Shown piece by piece: positions 35,982 through 45,405 of a DNA stretch of 64,000 nucleotides. The position numbers were made by a program, and so were the translations under genes. Each line of letters opens with the position of its first letter. Positions within the stretch are counted from its first letter, which is position 1. The notes beneath the pieces are model-generated. The model was not told where the DNA came from. It saw nothing but the letters and a program-made list of their open reading frames with translations, and searched no databases. Source of the DNA: Pseudomonas allokribbensis (GTDB taxonomy: Bacteria; Pseudomonadota; Gammaproteobacteria; Pseudomonadales; Pseudomonadaceae); the NCBI RefSeq assembly GCF_014863605.1, contig NZ_CP062252.1, positions 3,791,001-3,855,000 of the forward strand, written 5' to 3'.

Positions 35982-36016
35982 GATGTTCTCCTGTTAAGAC
36001 AAATCCTGGATCGATA

Positions 36017-37339
36017 TCAGGTGCGGGTCGCACCGCGAGCACTGGCGGCGAACTGATCAACCGGCAATACGTGTTTGCGCTCCAGCAAGCGATAGACGAT
36101 GCCCGTCAGAACCAGCCCGAACACCATCACCCCGGACAGGAAGTACAGGCCCGAAGCGAGGTTGCCGGTGTATTCCTTCAACGCGCCGATCACGAACGGT
36201 CCGATGTAACCGCCGAGGTTGCCCACCGAGTTGATCAAGGCAATACCCGCCGCCGCACTGGCACCGGCGAAGAAGCGCCCTGGCAAGGTCCAGAACACCG
36301 CCGTGCAGGAAAACAGCGCGAACGCCACCAGACACAACGCCGCCAGTTGCGCCACCGGCAAGGACAACCAGGCACTGAGGAACAGGCCGATGGCGCCCAG
36401 CACATAGAGCACCGCCAGATGCCCGTAGCGATCGTTCATGCGGTCGGAACTGCGCGGCACGATCAGCAGCCCGACAATGCCGAAGATGTATGGCACCGAC
36501 GACACGAAACCGGTCACCAGATCGCTGCCGCCGAACTGTTTGATCAGGGTCGGCAGCCACAGGCCCAGACCATAGATGCTCAGGGTCACCGGCAGATAGA
36601 ACAGCGCCAGCAGCAACACGCGTTTGTCCTTGAGCGCATGCAGCGGATTGCCGTGGCGGGTCTGGCCGTATTCCTGCAGATCCTTTTTCAACTCGCCTGT
36701 CAGCCAGTCCTTCTCGGCCTGATCCATCCATTTCACTTGCTGCGGGCCGTCCGGCAGCCAGCGCAGCACCGGCCAGGTCAGCAGGATCGCCGGGGTGCCG
36801 ATGACGATGAACAGCCACTGCCAGCCATGCAGACCGAGAATGCCATCCATGCCCAGCAGGCCGCCGGACACGGGGCCGGTGATCATCATCGCGATGGGTT
36901 GGGAAAGGATGAACAGCCCGAGGATCTTGCCGCGATGGCGCACCGGGAACCATTGGGTGATGTAGTACAGAACGCCGGGAAAGAACCCCGCCTCCGCCGC
37001 GCCGAGCAGAAAGCGCATCACGTAGAAACTGTGCGGGCCCTGAACGAACGCCATGCCGATGGTGATCGCGCCCCAGGTGATCATGATCCGCGCGAACCAG
37101 CGCCGCGCACCGAAGCGTTCGAGCATCAGGTTGCTGGGGATCTCCAGCAGAAAGTAGCCAATGAAAAACAGCCCGGCGCCGAGGCCGTAGGCGGCATCGC
37201 CGATACCGATGTCGGCGCCCATGTGCAGCTTGGCGAAGCCGACGGCGGAGCGATCCACATAGGCGATCAGGTACAGCAGGATCAGGAAGGGAATCAGTTT
37301 CAGCGTGATGCGCCGGACAAGCCGCAGTTCCTGGCTCAT
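36017..37339 (-). CDS. MFS transporter, anion:cation symporter family
   Basis: A 440-residue major-facilitator transporter with 12 hydrophobic segments. The beginning (LKLIPFLILLYLIAYVDRSA, then GIGDAAYGLGAGLFFIGY) and the ERFGARRWFARIM motif are typical of the ACS family that imports sugar acids such as tartrate, glucarate or galactonate. As first gene of the leftward operon with the AraD1 and KGSADH genes, it probably imports the acid these enzymes consume. Its promoter faces that of the dehydratase gene and contains two predicted GntR operators. Confidence 0.9.
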   Translation of the reverse strand: MSQELRLVRRITLKLIPFLILLYLIAYVDRSAVGFAKLHMGADIGIGDAAYGLGAGLFFIGYFLLEIPSNLMLERFGARRWFARIMITWGAITIGMAFVQGPHSFYVMRFLLGAAEAGFFPGVLYYITQWFPVRHRGKILGLFILSQPIAMMITGPVSGGLLGMDGILGLHGWQWLFIVIGTPAILLTWPVLRWLPDGPQQVKWMDQAEKDWLTGELKKDLQEYGQTRHGNPLHALKDKRVLLLALFYLPVTLSIYGLGLWLPTLIKQFGGSDLVTGFVSSVPYIFGIVGLLIVPRSSDRMNDRYGHLAVLYVLGAIGLFLSAWLSLPVAQLAALCLVAFALFSCTAVFWTLPGRFFAGASAAAGIALINSVGNLGGYIGPFVIGALKEYTGNLASGLYFLSGVMVFGLVLTGIVYRLLERKHVLPVDQFAASARGATRT

Positions 37340-37432
37340 GAGATCGGTCTCCGATTGTTGTTTTTATGGAACCTCGGGGGACGCCTCTCGCGGAAAACCG
37401 CCAGGGCCATCCCTCCGTCGAAAACGACTATA

Positions 37433-37443
37433 TAGTAATACTA
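37433..37443. promoter_or_regulatory. predicted FCD-GntR operator 1
   Basis: TAGTAATACTA is an exact match to the FadR/FCD-family pattern TNGTNNNACNA and a perfect palindrome around one base. It lies in the 193-base divergent promoter between the MFS and dehydratase genes. The regulator at 39391 is the likely binder. Confidence 0.65.
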
Positions 37444-37507
37444 ATTACCCAACAACACTTCCAAACCGTCGATTTTGCGCTTATGTTTAGCCGAAGCTCG
37501 CAAACAA

Positions 37508-37518
37508 TAGTCTTACAA
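37508..37518. promoter_or_regulatory. predicted FCD-GntR operator 2
   Basis: TAGTCTTACAA is a second match to TNGTNNNACNA, 15 bases upstream of the dehydratase ATG, a position suited to blocking transcription. Confidence 0.6.
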
Positions 37519-37532
37519 TAAGAGAATCGATC

Positions 37533-39269
37533 ATGTCTGATAAGCAACCCACCCTGCGCTCCGCCCAATGGTTTGGCACGGCCGACAAGAACGGCTTCAT
37601 GTACCGCAGCTGGATGAAGAATCAGGGCATCGCCGACCATCAGTTCCATGGCAAACCGATCATCGGTATCTGCAACACCTGGTCGGAACTGACGCCGTGC
37701 AACGCGCACTTCCGCCAGATCGCCGAGCACGTCAAACGTGGGGTGATCGAGGCTGGCGGGTTTCCGGTGGAGTTCCCGGTGTTCTCCAATGGCGAATCGA
37801 ACCTGCGCCCGACTGCCATGCTTACCCGCAACCTGGCGAGCATGGACGTCGAGGAAGCGATTCGCGGCAACCCAATTGACGGCGTGGTGCTGCTGACCGG
37901 TTGCGACAAAACCACCCCGGCGCTGCTGATGGGCGCGGCCAGTTGCGACGTGCCGGCCATCGTCGTCACCGGCGGGCCGATGCTCAACGGCAAGCACAAG
38001 GGCAAGGACATTGGCTCCGGCACGGTGGTCTGGCAGCTCAGCGAACAGGTCAAGGCCGGCACCATCACGATTGACGACTTCCTAGCGGCCGAGGGCGGCA
38101 TGTCCCGTTCGGCCGGCACCTGCAACACCATGGGCACCGCCTCGACCATGGCCTGCATGGCTGAAGCACTGGGCACGTCCCTGCCGCACAACGCGGCGAT
38201 TCCGGCGGTGGATGCGCGGCGTTATGTACTGGCGCACATGTCCGGCATGCGCGCGGTGGAAATGGTGCGCGAGGACTTGAAGCTGTCGAAGATCCTGACC
38301 AAGGAGGCTTTCGAAAACGCGATCCGGGTCAACGCGGCGATTGGCGGCTCGACCAACGCGGTGATCCACCTGAAAGCCATCGCCGGGCGCATTGGCGTCG
38401 AGCTGGAACTGGACGACTGGACCCGGATGGGTCGCGGCATGCCGACCATCGTCGACCTGCAACCGTCCGGGCGTTTTCTGATGGAAGAGTTCTACTACGC
38501 GGGCGGCTTGCCTGCGGTGCTGCGTCGCCTCGGCGAGGCCAATCTGATTCCGAATCCGGACGCACTGACCGTCAACGGCAAATCCATCGGCGAGAACACC
38601 AAGGACGCACCGATCTACGGTGAAGACGAAGTCATCCGTACCCTCGACAATCCGATCCGCGCTGACGGCGGCATCTGTGTGTTGCGCGGCAATCTGGCGC
38701 CACTCGGCGCAGTGCTCAAGCCATCCGCCGCCACACCGGAACTGATGCAGCACCGTGGCCGCGCGGTCGTATTCGAGAACTTCGATATGTACAAGGCGCG
38801 GATCAACGACCCGGAGCTGGACGTCGATGCGAACTCGATTCTGGTGATGAAAAACTGCGGGCCGAAGGGTTATCCGGGCATGGCCGAAGTCGGCAACATG
38901 GGTTTGCCGGCCAAGCTGCTGGCACAGGGCGTGACCGATATGGTGCGCATCTCCGACGCGCGCATGAGCGGCACGGCGTACGGCACCGTCGTGTTGCACG
39001 TCGCCCCGGAAGCGGCGGCCGGCGGGCCTTTGGCGGCAGTGAAAGAAGGCGACTGGATCGAGCTGGACTGCGCCAGTGGGCGTTTGCACCTGGATATTCC
39101 GGACGCCGAACTGGCGGCGCGCATGGCGGATCTGCAACCGCCACAACAGCTGTTGGTGGGGGGTTATCGTCAGTTGTACATCGACCATGTGTTGCAGGCG
39201 GATCAGGGGTGTGATTTTGATTTTCTGGTGGGTTGTCGAGGTGCTGAGGTCCCTCGCCACTCGCACTGA
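37533..39269 (+). CDS. IlvD/Edd-family sugar-acid dehydratase
   Basis: A 578-residue iron-sulfur dehydratase of the IlvD/Edd family, converting an aldonate to its 2-keto-3-deoxy acid. Cluster ligands are visible (CNTWSELTPCN, GCDKTTPA, SAGTCNTMGTAS). The N-terminus resembles L-arabinonate dehydratase rather than dihydroxyacid dehydratase (RSAQWFGTADKNGFMYRSW). It is divergent from the importer, AraD1 and KGSADH genes, and together they take an aldonate to 2-oxoglutarate. L-arabonate is the best guess; xylonate or related acids are possible. Confidence 0.88.
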   Translation: MSDKQPTLRSAQWFGTADKNGFMYRSWMKNQGIADHQFHGKPIIGICNTWSELTPCNAHFRQIAEHVKRGVIEAGGFPVEFPVFSNGESNLRPTAMLTRNLASMDVEEAIRGNPIDGVVLLTGCDKTTPALLMGAASCDVPAIVVTGGPMLNGKHKGKDIGSGTVVWQLSEQVKAGTITIDDFLAAEGGMSRSAGTCNTMGTASTMACMAEALGTSLPHNAAIPAVDARRYVLAHMSGMRAVEMVREDLKLSKILTKEAFENAIRVNAAIGGSTNAVIHLKAIAGRIGVELELDDWTRMGRGMPTIVDLQPSGRFLMEEFYYAGGLPAVLRRLGEANLIPNPDALTVNGKSIGENTKDAPIYGEDEVIRTLDNPIRADGGICVLRGNLAPLGAVLKPSAATPELMQHRGRAVVFENFDMYKARINDPELDVDANSILVMKNCGPKGYPGMAEVGNMGLPAKLLAQGVTDMVRISDARMSGTAYGTVVLHVAPEAAAGGPLAAVKEGDWIELDCASGRLHLDIPDAELAARMADLQPPQQLLVGGYRQLYIDHVLQADQGCDFDFLVGCRGAEVPRHSH

Positions 39270-39284
39270 CACCACCATGCCTCC

Positions 39285-39308
39285 TGTGGGAGCAAGCCCG
39301 CTCCCACA
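39285..39308. repeat. REP-like hairpin TGTGGGAGC
   Basis: TGTGGGAGC and GCTCCCACA pair around six bases. This is a very common intergenic element in P. fluorescens-type genomes and may end the dehydratase transcript. Confidence 0.75.
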
Positions 39309-39390
39309 TTTGCTCTGTATCTGCCTCAAGATTGTGTGGTGCCTGCTATGATGCGCGGCATCTCCATCGTTCAGGATCGCCCCGCGCCCC

Positions 39391-40110
39391 ATGGATTACC
39401 GCAAACCTTCCGACCGCAAAAGCATGCACTCGCGCATCGTCCAGGAACTGGGCATGCAGATTGTTTCCGGACGCTTTTTGCCTTGCGACAAACTGCCCGC
39501 CGAAGCCTTGCTCTGCGAGGAGTACGCGGTCAGTCGGCCGGTGTTGCGCGAAGCCACGCGGGTGTTGGTGGCCAAGGGGCTGGTGTACTCGAAACCGCGC
39601 GTCGGCACGGTGGTCAAGCCGCGCCGCGAATGGCACATGCTCGACCCGGACGTATTGCACTGGCTGATGCAAAGCAGCCCGCAAAATGAATTCTTCAATG
39701 TGCTGACCAGCGTGCGCAGCATCATCGAACCGGCAGCTGCCGCCCTCGCCGCCCAACACGCCACCGATGCCGACATCGCCGCCATCGGCGAAGCCTACCA
39801 GCGCATGGAAGCCGCGCCGACGCCGGAAGCGTTGCTGCAACCGGATCTGGATTTCCACAGCCGGATTGCCGATGCGACCCATAACGACTTGCTGGCGAAT
39901 CTGTGCAACATGCTGTCGGTGGCGATTGCCGAGGCGTTGAAGCATTCGAATCAGCGGCCGAATCTCCATGAGTTGGCGTTGCCTCGGCATAAGGCCATTT
40001 TGACGGCGATAGAGAACCGGGATGCGTTGGGGGCTCGGCATGCGACGTTGGTGCAACTGGATGATGCGCGGAGCGCTTTGAGTGTTGTGCTTGGTACTGA
40101 AATTTCTTAA
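39391..40110 (+). CDS. GntR-family regulator, FCD subfamily (sugar-acid operon)
   Basis: A 239-residue repressor-type regulator. The winged helix occupies about residues 10-75 (KLPAEALLCEEYAVSRPVLREAT), and the FCD ligand-binding domain follows with metal-site residues in PDLDFHSRIADATHNDLL. Relatives respond to galactonate, glucarate and other sugar acids. It follows the dehydratase on the same strand after a 121-base gap containing a REP-like hairpin. The two TNGTNNNACNA sites in the divergent promoter are its probable targets. Confidence 0.85.
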   Translation: MDYRKPSDRKSMHSRIVQELGMQIVSGRFLPCDKLPAEALLCEEYAVSRPVLREATRVLVAKGLVYSKPRVGTVVKPRREWHMLDPDVLHWLMQSSPQNEFFNVLTSVRSIIEPAAAALAAQHATDADIAAIGEAYQRMEAAPTPEALLQPDLDFHSRIADATHNDLLANLCNMLSVAIAEALKHSNQRPNLHELALPRHKAILTAIENRDALGARHATLVQLDDARSALSVVLGTEIS

Positions 40111-40132
40111 GACTTGAGACCGCTTGCCCCAT

Positions 40133-40165
40133 AAAAAAGCCGCAACCCTAAAGTTGCGGCTTTTT
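40133..40165. terminator. bidirectional terminator between the GntR and RND genes
   Basis: AAAAAGCCGCAAC pairs with GTTGCGGCTTTTT around CCTAAA. Both flanks carry the A/T tract needed for termination in either direction. Confidence 0.9.
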
Positions 40166-40181
40166 CGTTTCAGCGGCCCAA

Positions 40182-42566
40182 TCAGTGGGCAAACAACGAG
40201 TTCCCCTTCTGCCCCGCCAGTTTCTCCGGCTTGATCAGGAACTTGGCCAGTGCCGGCAGCAGCCACAGCGCACCGAACATGTTCCACAGCAGCATGAAGG
40301 TCAGCATCAGGCCCATGTCGGCCTGGAACTTGATCGCCGAGAAAATCCAGGTGCACACACCGATGGCCAGGCACAGACCGGTGAACAGCACCGCTTTACC
40401 GGTGGATTTCAGGGTCTGGTAATAGGCTTCCTGCAACGGCAGGCCGGCACGCAGGAAACTTTCCAGACGGCTGTAGATGTAGATGCCGTAGTCCACGCCG
40501 ATCCCCACGCCCAGCGCCACCACCGGCAACGTCGCGACCTTCACGCCGATACCCATGAACGCCATCAGCGCGTTGCCGAGTACCGAGGTCAGCACCAGCG
40601 GAAGCACGATGCACAGGGTCGCCGCCCAGGAACGGAAGGTGATCATGCACATCACCGCCACGCAGATGTACACCAGCACCAGGATGGTCAGTTCGGCCTG
40701 TTTGATGACTTCGTTGGTCGCAGCCTCGATCCCGGCGTTACCGGCCGCCAGGATGAATTCCAGACCCTCTTTGTTGTTGTCCTTGGCGAATTCCTGCACC
40801 GCATGCACCGCACGATCCAGGGTTTCAGCCTTGTGATCGTTGAGGAACACCAGCACCGGCGCCAGCGAGCAACTGTTGTTGTACAGGCCGTCGGCACGGG
40901 CGATGGAGTTGTTCAGCACGTCCGGGTTGCGCGACAGGGTTTCCCATTTCAGGTTGCCCTCGTTCATGCCCTTGATCATCTGCTTGGACACGGTCACCAA
41001 CGAGATCGCCGACTGCACGCCCTCGGTGTTCTGCATTTTCCACATCAGCTCATCGATCGGCGCCATGGCTTCGTAGCGCGAACAGCCTTCGGACTTGGTC
41101 TTGACCATCACCACCAGTACGTCGGAGCTGGTGGAATAGTTGTTGATGATGAAGTTGTTGTCCTTGTTGTAGCGCGAGTCCGGACGCAATTCCGGCGCGC
41201 CCTGGTCGAGGTCGCCGATCTTCAGGTTCTGGCTGTACCAGAGGCCGCCACCGAAAGCGATCAGAGCGAGCGCAATGGACACCGGTGCGACTTTCGGGCT
41301 GGCAAAGTTCGACAGCAGGCGCCAGAACGGGTGTTCGCGGTTGGCGTCCTTCTTGCTCTTGGCCACCGCACGCTTGCTGATGCCGACATAGGAAATCGCC
41401 ACCGGCAATAGAATCAGGTTGGTGAACACGATCACCGCCACGCCGATGGACGCGCCGATGGCCAGTTCACGGATCACGCCGATGTCGATGATCAGCAGCG
41501 TGATGAAGCCCACCGCATCCGCGAGAATCGCGATCATCCCCGGCAGGAATAGTTGCCGGAATGTGCGCCGCGCGGCGGTCAGGGCGTTGTCCGCCTCGCT
41601 CGATTGCAGGGCGATACCGTTGATCTTCTGCACGCCGTGGGAAATCCCGATGGCGAAGATCAGGAACGGCACCAGCATCGAATACGGATCGAGGCCGAAA
41701 CCGAAGAAGTGCATCAACCCCAGTTGCCAGACCACCGCCACCAGCGTGGTGCTCAACACCGCCACGGTACTGCGCAGGCAGTTGGTGAACCACAACAGCA
41801 GAATCAGGGTGATGACGAAGGCGACGCCGAAGAACATCACCACCATCACCAGACCGTCGATCAGGTCACCGACCTTCTTGGCGAAACCGACGATGTGGAT
41901 CTTGACGTTGGGGTTCTGCGCTTCGAACTTGTTGCGGATCTTGTCTTCCAGTTCATGGGAGAACTGGCGGTAGTCCAGCGCCAGCAACTTGCCCTGGTCC
42001 TGCGGGTCCGGGTAGGACTCCAGCAGCGGGATGTCGACGATGCTCGACTTGAAGTCGTTGGCCACCAGACGCCCGACCTGACCCGACTTGAGCACGTTGT
42101 TGCGCAGCATGTCGAGGCTGTCCTGGGAGCCGTCGTAGCTCTGCGGAATCACTTCACCGCCGGCAAAGCCTTCCTCGGTCACTTCGGTCCAGCGTACGCT
42201 CGGGCTCCACAGCGACTTCAGGCCGGAACGGTCGACGCCGGAGATGTAGAACACCTCGTCGTTGATCTGGCGCAGGGTCTCCATGTACTCCTTGGAGAAG
42301 ATGTCACCGTCCTTGGCTTCCACCGAAATGCGCACGGTGTTGCCCAGGTTCGTCAGATCGTTGCGGTGCTCCATCATCTTCTCGATGAACGGATGCTTGA
42401 GCGGGATCATTTTTTCGAAACTGGTGGACGGCCGGATCAGCGTGGCCTGCCAGAACAGGAAAATGCTGACCAGCAGGCAGATCACGATCACTGCCGGGCG
42501 GTTGTTGAAGATCAGGCGTTCGAGAAACGTCGCCTTGTCCTGATGATGAGTGCTCAAGGAAGTCAT
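40182..42566 (-). CDS. RND-superfamily (MMPL-like) membrane exporter
   Basis: A 794-residue protein with 12 predicted membrane helices in two repeats, each with one helix followed by a large periplasmic loop and five helices. Repeat-1 core GLVMVVMFFGVAFVITLILL and repeat-2 core VATLPVVALGVGIGVDYGIY are typical of the MMPL/HpnN-like RND branch, which moves lipids or hydrophobic compounds rather than drugs through TolC. A YCF48-like gene 28 bases upstream shares the operon. In other pseudomonads these two accompany DUF1302 and DUF1329 genes, absent here. Confidence 0.85.
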   Translation of the reverse strand: MTSLSTHHQDKATFLERLIFNNRPAVIVICLLVSIFLFWQATLIRPSTSFEKMIPLKHPFIEKMMEHRNDLTNLGNTVRISVEAKDGDIFSKEYMETLRQINDEVFYISGVDRSGLKSLWSPSVRWTEVTEEGFAGGEVIPQSYDGSQDSLDMLRNNVLKSGQVGRLVANDFKSSIVDIPLLESYPDPQDQGKLLALDYRQFSHELEDKIRNKFEAQNPNVKIHIVGFAKKVGDLIDGLVMVVMFFGVAFVITLILLLWFTNCLRSTVAVLSTTLVAVVWQLGLMHFFGFGLDPYSMLVPFLIFAIGISHGVQKINGIALQSSEADNALTAARRTFRQLFLPGMIAILADAVGFITLLIIDIGVIRELAIGASIGVAVIVFTNLILLPVAISYVGISKRAVAKSKKDANREHPFWRLLSNFASPKVAPVSIALALIAFGGGLWYSQNLKIGDLDQGAPELRPDSRYNKDNNFIINNYSTSSDVLVVMVKTKSEGCSRYEAMAPIDELMWKMQNTEGVQSAISLVTVSKQMIKGMNEGNLKWETLSRNPDVLNNSIARADGLYNNSCSLAPVLVFLNDHKAETLDRAVHAVQEFAKDNNKEGLEFILAAGNAGIEAATNEVIKQAELTILVLVYICVAVMCMITFRSWAATLCIVLPLVLTSVLGNALMAFMGIGVKVATLPVVALGVGIGVDYGIYIYSRLESFLRAGLPLQEAYYQTLKSTGKAVLFTGLCLAIGVCTWIFSAIKFQADMGLMLTFMLLWNMFGALWLLPALAKFLIKPEKLAGQKGNSLFAH

Positions 42567-42594
42567 AGCCCCGCCTTCTTATTATTGATTCGGC

Positions 42595-43623
42595 TCATTT
42601 GCCCAGCTCGGTGCCGTTGGGCGTGGTGGTGTGGACGCCACCCTGCCCGCTCAGGATCAGATTGCCATTGCCGGCGGCGGTGACCGACGACAGCGAGATG
42701 CGATCCGGGCGGTTGAACACGCTGAAGGTTTCACCGTTGTCGCTGCTGCTGATCACCGTGCCGCCGTTGCCGACGATGACGATCGAGCCGTCTTCGAGGA
42801 GCGTGGCGCCGGACAGGCCGAATTCCAGCGCACCGCGCGCCGCCTTGAGTTCGACTTGCTGCCAGGTGCTGCCGAAATCAGTGGAGCGGTAGAGGTTGCC
42901 GCGCAGCCCGTAGGCCAGCAGCGTGGAAGGCTGGGCGGTGCCGATCACACCGAACAGCGAGCCCTGATACGGGCCTTCGATTTTTTCCCAGGTCTGGCCC
43001 CAGTCGGCGGAGCGGAACATCGCGCCCTGTTCACCCACGATGAACAGCCCGGCGTCTTTCACGGCGGCGATGGCGTTGAGGTGAAACTGGTCCTGGTTGT
43101 CGAGGCGGTCGCTGACGTCTTGCCAGTTCTTGCCGCCGTCGGTGGTCTCGAGCAATGCGCCGTAGGCACCCACGGCCAAGCCGTTGTTGACGTCCTTGAA
43201 CCAGAGGTCGAGCAGCGGCGATTCGCGCTTGAGGTCTTCGAACTGTTTGGTCCAGGTCAGGCCGCCGTCTTCGCTGGCGAGGATCTGCGCGTCATGGCCG
43301 ACGGCCCAGCCGTGTTTGTCGTCGACGAAATACACGGCCGTCAGCAACTGGCGGCTTGGCACCTTGGCCTGGGTCCAGGTCTTGCCCTGGTCGTCGGAGT
43401 AGAGAATGTGCCCGCGATCACCGACCGCCACCAGCCGTGAACCGGCGTGAACGACATCGAGCATCAGGCTTTTCGGGGCCTTGGCCGATTCGATGGCGTA
43501 GACCACGTCGGCTGGCGCTTCGGCGGCCAGTACGGGCGCCGACAAGGTGGCAAAGCCCAGCAGAGAGAGTGCTGTGGCCAGCAACGCGGTGTTGCGAAAC
43601 GCCGGCGGGCGGCAACGACTCAT
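42595..43623 (-). CDS. YCF48-like BNR-repeat exported protein
   Basis: A 342-residue protein with a signal peptide (cleavage after VLAAEA, about residue 33) and a beta-propeller built of BNR/Asp-box repeats: SDDQGKTWTQAKV, SEDGGLTWTKQFE, TTDGGKNWQDVS, SADWGQTWEKIE and STDFGSTWQQVE. This resembles the YCF48/HCF136 photosystem II assembly factor fold, in bacteria found next to RND exporters. It is the first gene of the operon, with GGGAAGG before the ATG. Probably a periplasmic partner of the exporter. Confidence 0.85.
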   Translation of the reverse strand: MSRCRPPAFRNTALLATALSLLGFATLSAPVLAAEAPADVVYAIESAKAPKSLMLDVVHAGSRLVAVGDRGHILYSDDQGKTWTQAKVPSRQLLTAVYFVDDKHGWAVGHDAQILASEDGGLTWTKQFEDLKRESPLLDLWFKDVNNGLAVGAYGALLETTDGGKNWQDVSDRLDNQDQFHLNAIAAVKDAGLFIVGEQGAMFRSADWGQTWEKIEGPYQGSLFGVIGTAQPSTLLAYGLRGNLYRSTDFGSTWQQVELKAARGALEFGLSGATLLEDGSIVIVGNGGTVISSSDNGETFSVFNRPDRISLSSVTAAGNGNLILSGQGGVHTTTPNGTELGK

Positions 43624-43897
43624 AGACCTTCCCCTATTTATTATTGTTAGGCCATTCGGCCTTCAAGGGCGCCGCAAGTGTGCTCCAGCGACGGTTGGTC
43701 AGAAGCATAGTCCTGAAACCCGCAATCCAGAGCCACTTCGGAAGCTGGCTCATCCTATCGGGCATTCGAAACGTCTGACAATCGGCGCAACGTTATCTTT
43801 TGTTAACCGAAAGGGATTACAGCAGCGGCTGAATGCACGGGCATTCGTCCGACTGATGGGCGGGAATCTTGCGTGGGGGACTTGCACGATCGGTATT

Positions 43898-43909
43898 ATG
43901 GTATACCAT
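43898..43909. promoter_or_regulatory. TGGTATACCA operator upstream of the catabolic operon
   Basis: ATGGTATACCAT is a perfect 12-base palindrome 41 bases before the ATG at 43950. The core recurs at 49500 and in variant form at 50695. Sites of this form are bound by FCD-GntR proteins such as VanR; the regulator at 47841 is the natural candidate. The rest of the 43624-43949 gap shows no gene. Confidence 0.7.
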
Positions 43910-43949
43910 CAGACGCACAGACACTCTTTATCCCCCTACGGAGCAGCTC

Positions 43950-44540
43950 ATGAGTTTCGAAATTCGCAAGATCGTCAGCTATGTCGAAGAGACCTTCATT
44001 GAAGGCGGCAAGGCTTCCGACACCCCGGTGACCATGGTGGGCCTGGCCGTCGTGATGAAGAACCCGTGGGTCGGCAATGGCTTTGTCGAAGACCTCAAGC
44101 CGCAGATCCGCGCAAACTGCTCTGACCTCGGCGCGATGATGGTCGAGCGTCTGGTGGGCATCATCGGTGGCGCCGAGAAAATCGAGGCTTACGGCAAAGC
44201 GGCAGTCGTCGGTGCGGACGGCGAGATCGAACACGCCTCGGCGGTGATCCACACCCTGCGCTTTGGCAATCACTACCGCGAAGCGGTCAAGGCCAAGAGT
44301 TACCTGAGCTTCACCAACAAGCGCGGCGGTCCGGGCACCTCGATCCAGATCCCGATGATGCACAAGGACGACGAAGGCCTGCGCTCGCACTACATCACCC
44401 TGGAAATGCAGATCGAAGATGCCCCGCGCGCCGACGAAATCGTCGTGGTACTCGGTTGCGCCGACGGTGGCCGTCTGCACCCGCGCATCGGCAACCGCTA
44501 CATCGATCTGGAAGAACTGGCCGCCGAAAAAGCCCAGTAA
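43950..44540 (+). CDS. amino-acid-synthesis-family protein (DUF1185)
   Basis: A 196-residue protein of the 'amino acid synthesis' (DUF1185) family, whose reaction is not established. It begins MSFEIRKIVSYVEETFIEGG and carries family-type stretches such as TMVGLAVVMKNPWVG and AAVVGADGEIEHASAVIHT. The ATG at 43950 has GGAG six bases upstream; an open extension to 43869 would run through the operator and is rejected. First gene of an operon with hydrolase, dehydrogenase, flavin reductase and CMD genes. Confidence 0.8.
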   Translation: MSFEIRKIVSYVEETFIEGGKASDTPVTMVGLAVVMKNPWVGNGFVEDLKPQIRANCSDLGAMMVERLVGIIGGAEKIEAYGKAAVVGADGEIEHASAVIHTLRFGNHYREAVKAKSYLSFTNKRGGPGTSIQIPMMHKDDEGLRSHYITLEMQIEDAPRADEIVVVLGCADGGRLHPRIGNRYIDLEELAAEKAQ

Positions 44541-44571
44541 TCAAAACAAGAAGGCATTGCAGGAGCGCTCC

Positions 44572-45405
44572 ATGATTCGGCATACCGCTGAACTCACCCC
44601 GGCCGGCACCAGTTATCTGGCGACCGGCCAGGGCCACCCCGTGGTGTTGATCCACGGCGTGGGCCTGAACAAAGAAATGTGGGGCGGCCAGATCGTTGGC
44701 CTGGCCACGCAATATCGGGTGATCGCCTACGACATGCTCGGACACGGCGCCAGCCCGCGACCGGCCAGCGGCACCGCCCTGCTCGGTTATGCCGATCAGT
44801 TGCTGGAGTTGCTCGACCACCTGCAATTGCCGCTGGCGTCGGTGATCGGTTTTTCCATGGGCGGTCTGGTGGCGCGGGCCTTCGCCCTGCATTACCCGCA
44901 GCGCCTGAAAAGCCTGGTGGTGCTCAACAGTGTGTTCAACCGTAGCGAAGAGCAACGCGCCGGGGTCATCGCTCGCACCGCGCAAGCCGCCGAACATGGA
45001 CCGGACGCGAATGCCGAAGCGGCGCTGTCGCGCTGGTTCAGCCGCGAATACCAGGCGGCCAATCCGGCGCAGATCGCCGCGATCCGCCAGACCCTGGCCG
45101 GCAATGATCCGCAGGGCTACCTGACCACCTACGAATTGTTCGCCACCCAGGACATGTACCGCGCCGACGACCTGGCCAGCATCCAGGCGCCGACGCTGAT
45201 CGCCACCGGCGAGCTGGACCCCGGATCGACCCCGGAAATGGCCGAGCAACTGGCCGCGCGCATTCCCGGCGCGAAGGTTGCCGTGCTGCCCGAGCAACGG
45301 CATATGATGCCGGTAGAGTCGCCGCGACTGGTCAATCAGCTGCTGCTGGAATTTCTCGAAACCGCACACGCCCGACAAAACCCTATAAAGGGGATCGTTG
45401 CATGA
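44572..45405 (+). CDS. alpha/beta-hydrolase (RutD/PcaD-like)
   Basis: A 277-residue alpha/beta hydrolase. The nucleophile elbow is GFSMGG, the oxyanion region is LIHGVGLNKEMWGG, and the C-terminal histidine is in QRHMMPVESPRL. Closest in style to RutD and 3-oxoadipate enol-lactonases, which cleave small esters, lactones or carbamates. The ATG at 44572 follows AGGAG; the reading frame is open upstream but overlaps the previous gene. It overlaps the dehydrogenase gene by four bases, so they should act on one pathway. Confidence 0.85.
   Translation: MIRHTAELTPAGTSYLATGQGHPVVLIHGVGLNKEMWGGQIVGLATQYRVIAYDMLGHGASPRPASGTALLGYADQLLELLDHLQLPLASVIGFSMGGLVARAFALHYPQRLKSLVVLNSVFNRSEEQRAGVIARTAQAAEHGPDANAEAALSRWFSREYQAANPAQIAAIRQTLAGNDPQGYLTTYELFATQDMYRADDLASIQAPTLIATGELDPGSTPEMAEQLAARIPGAKVAVLPEQRHMMPVESPRLVNQLLLEFLETAHARQNPIKGIVA

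Noticed and set aside
33063..36056. A 997-codon open frame on the plus strand
   Set aside because: Antisense to the KGSADH and AraD1-type genes, with no domain or ribosome site.
36071..37435. A 454-codon open frame opposite the MFS gene
   Set aside because: His/Gln-rich shadow translation of a membrane-protein gene; no start signal.
43869..43949. Upstream extension of the DUF1185 gene
   Set aside because: It runs through the TGGTATACCA operator, and the family start with a ribosome site is at 43950.
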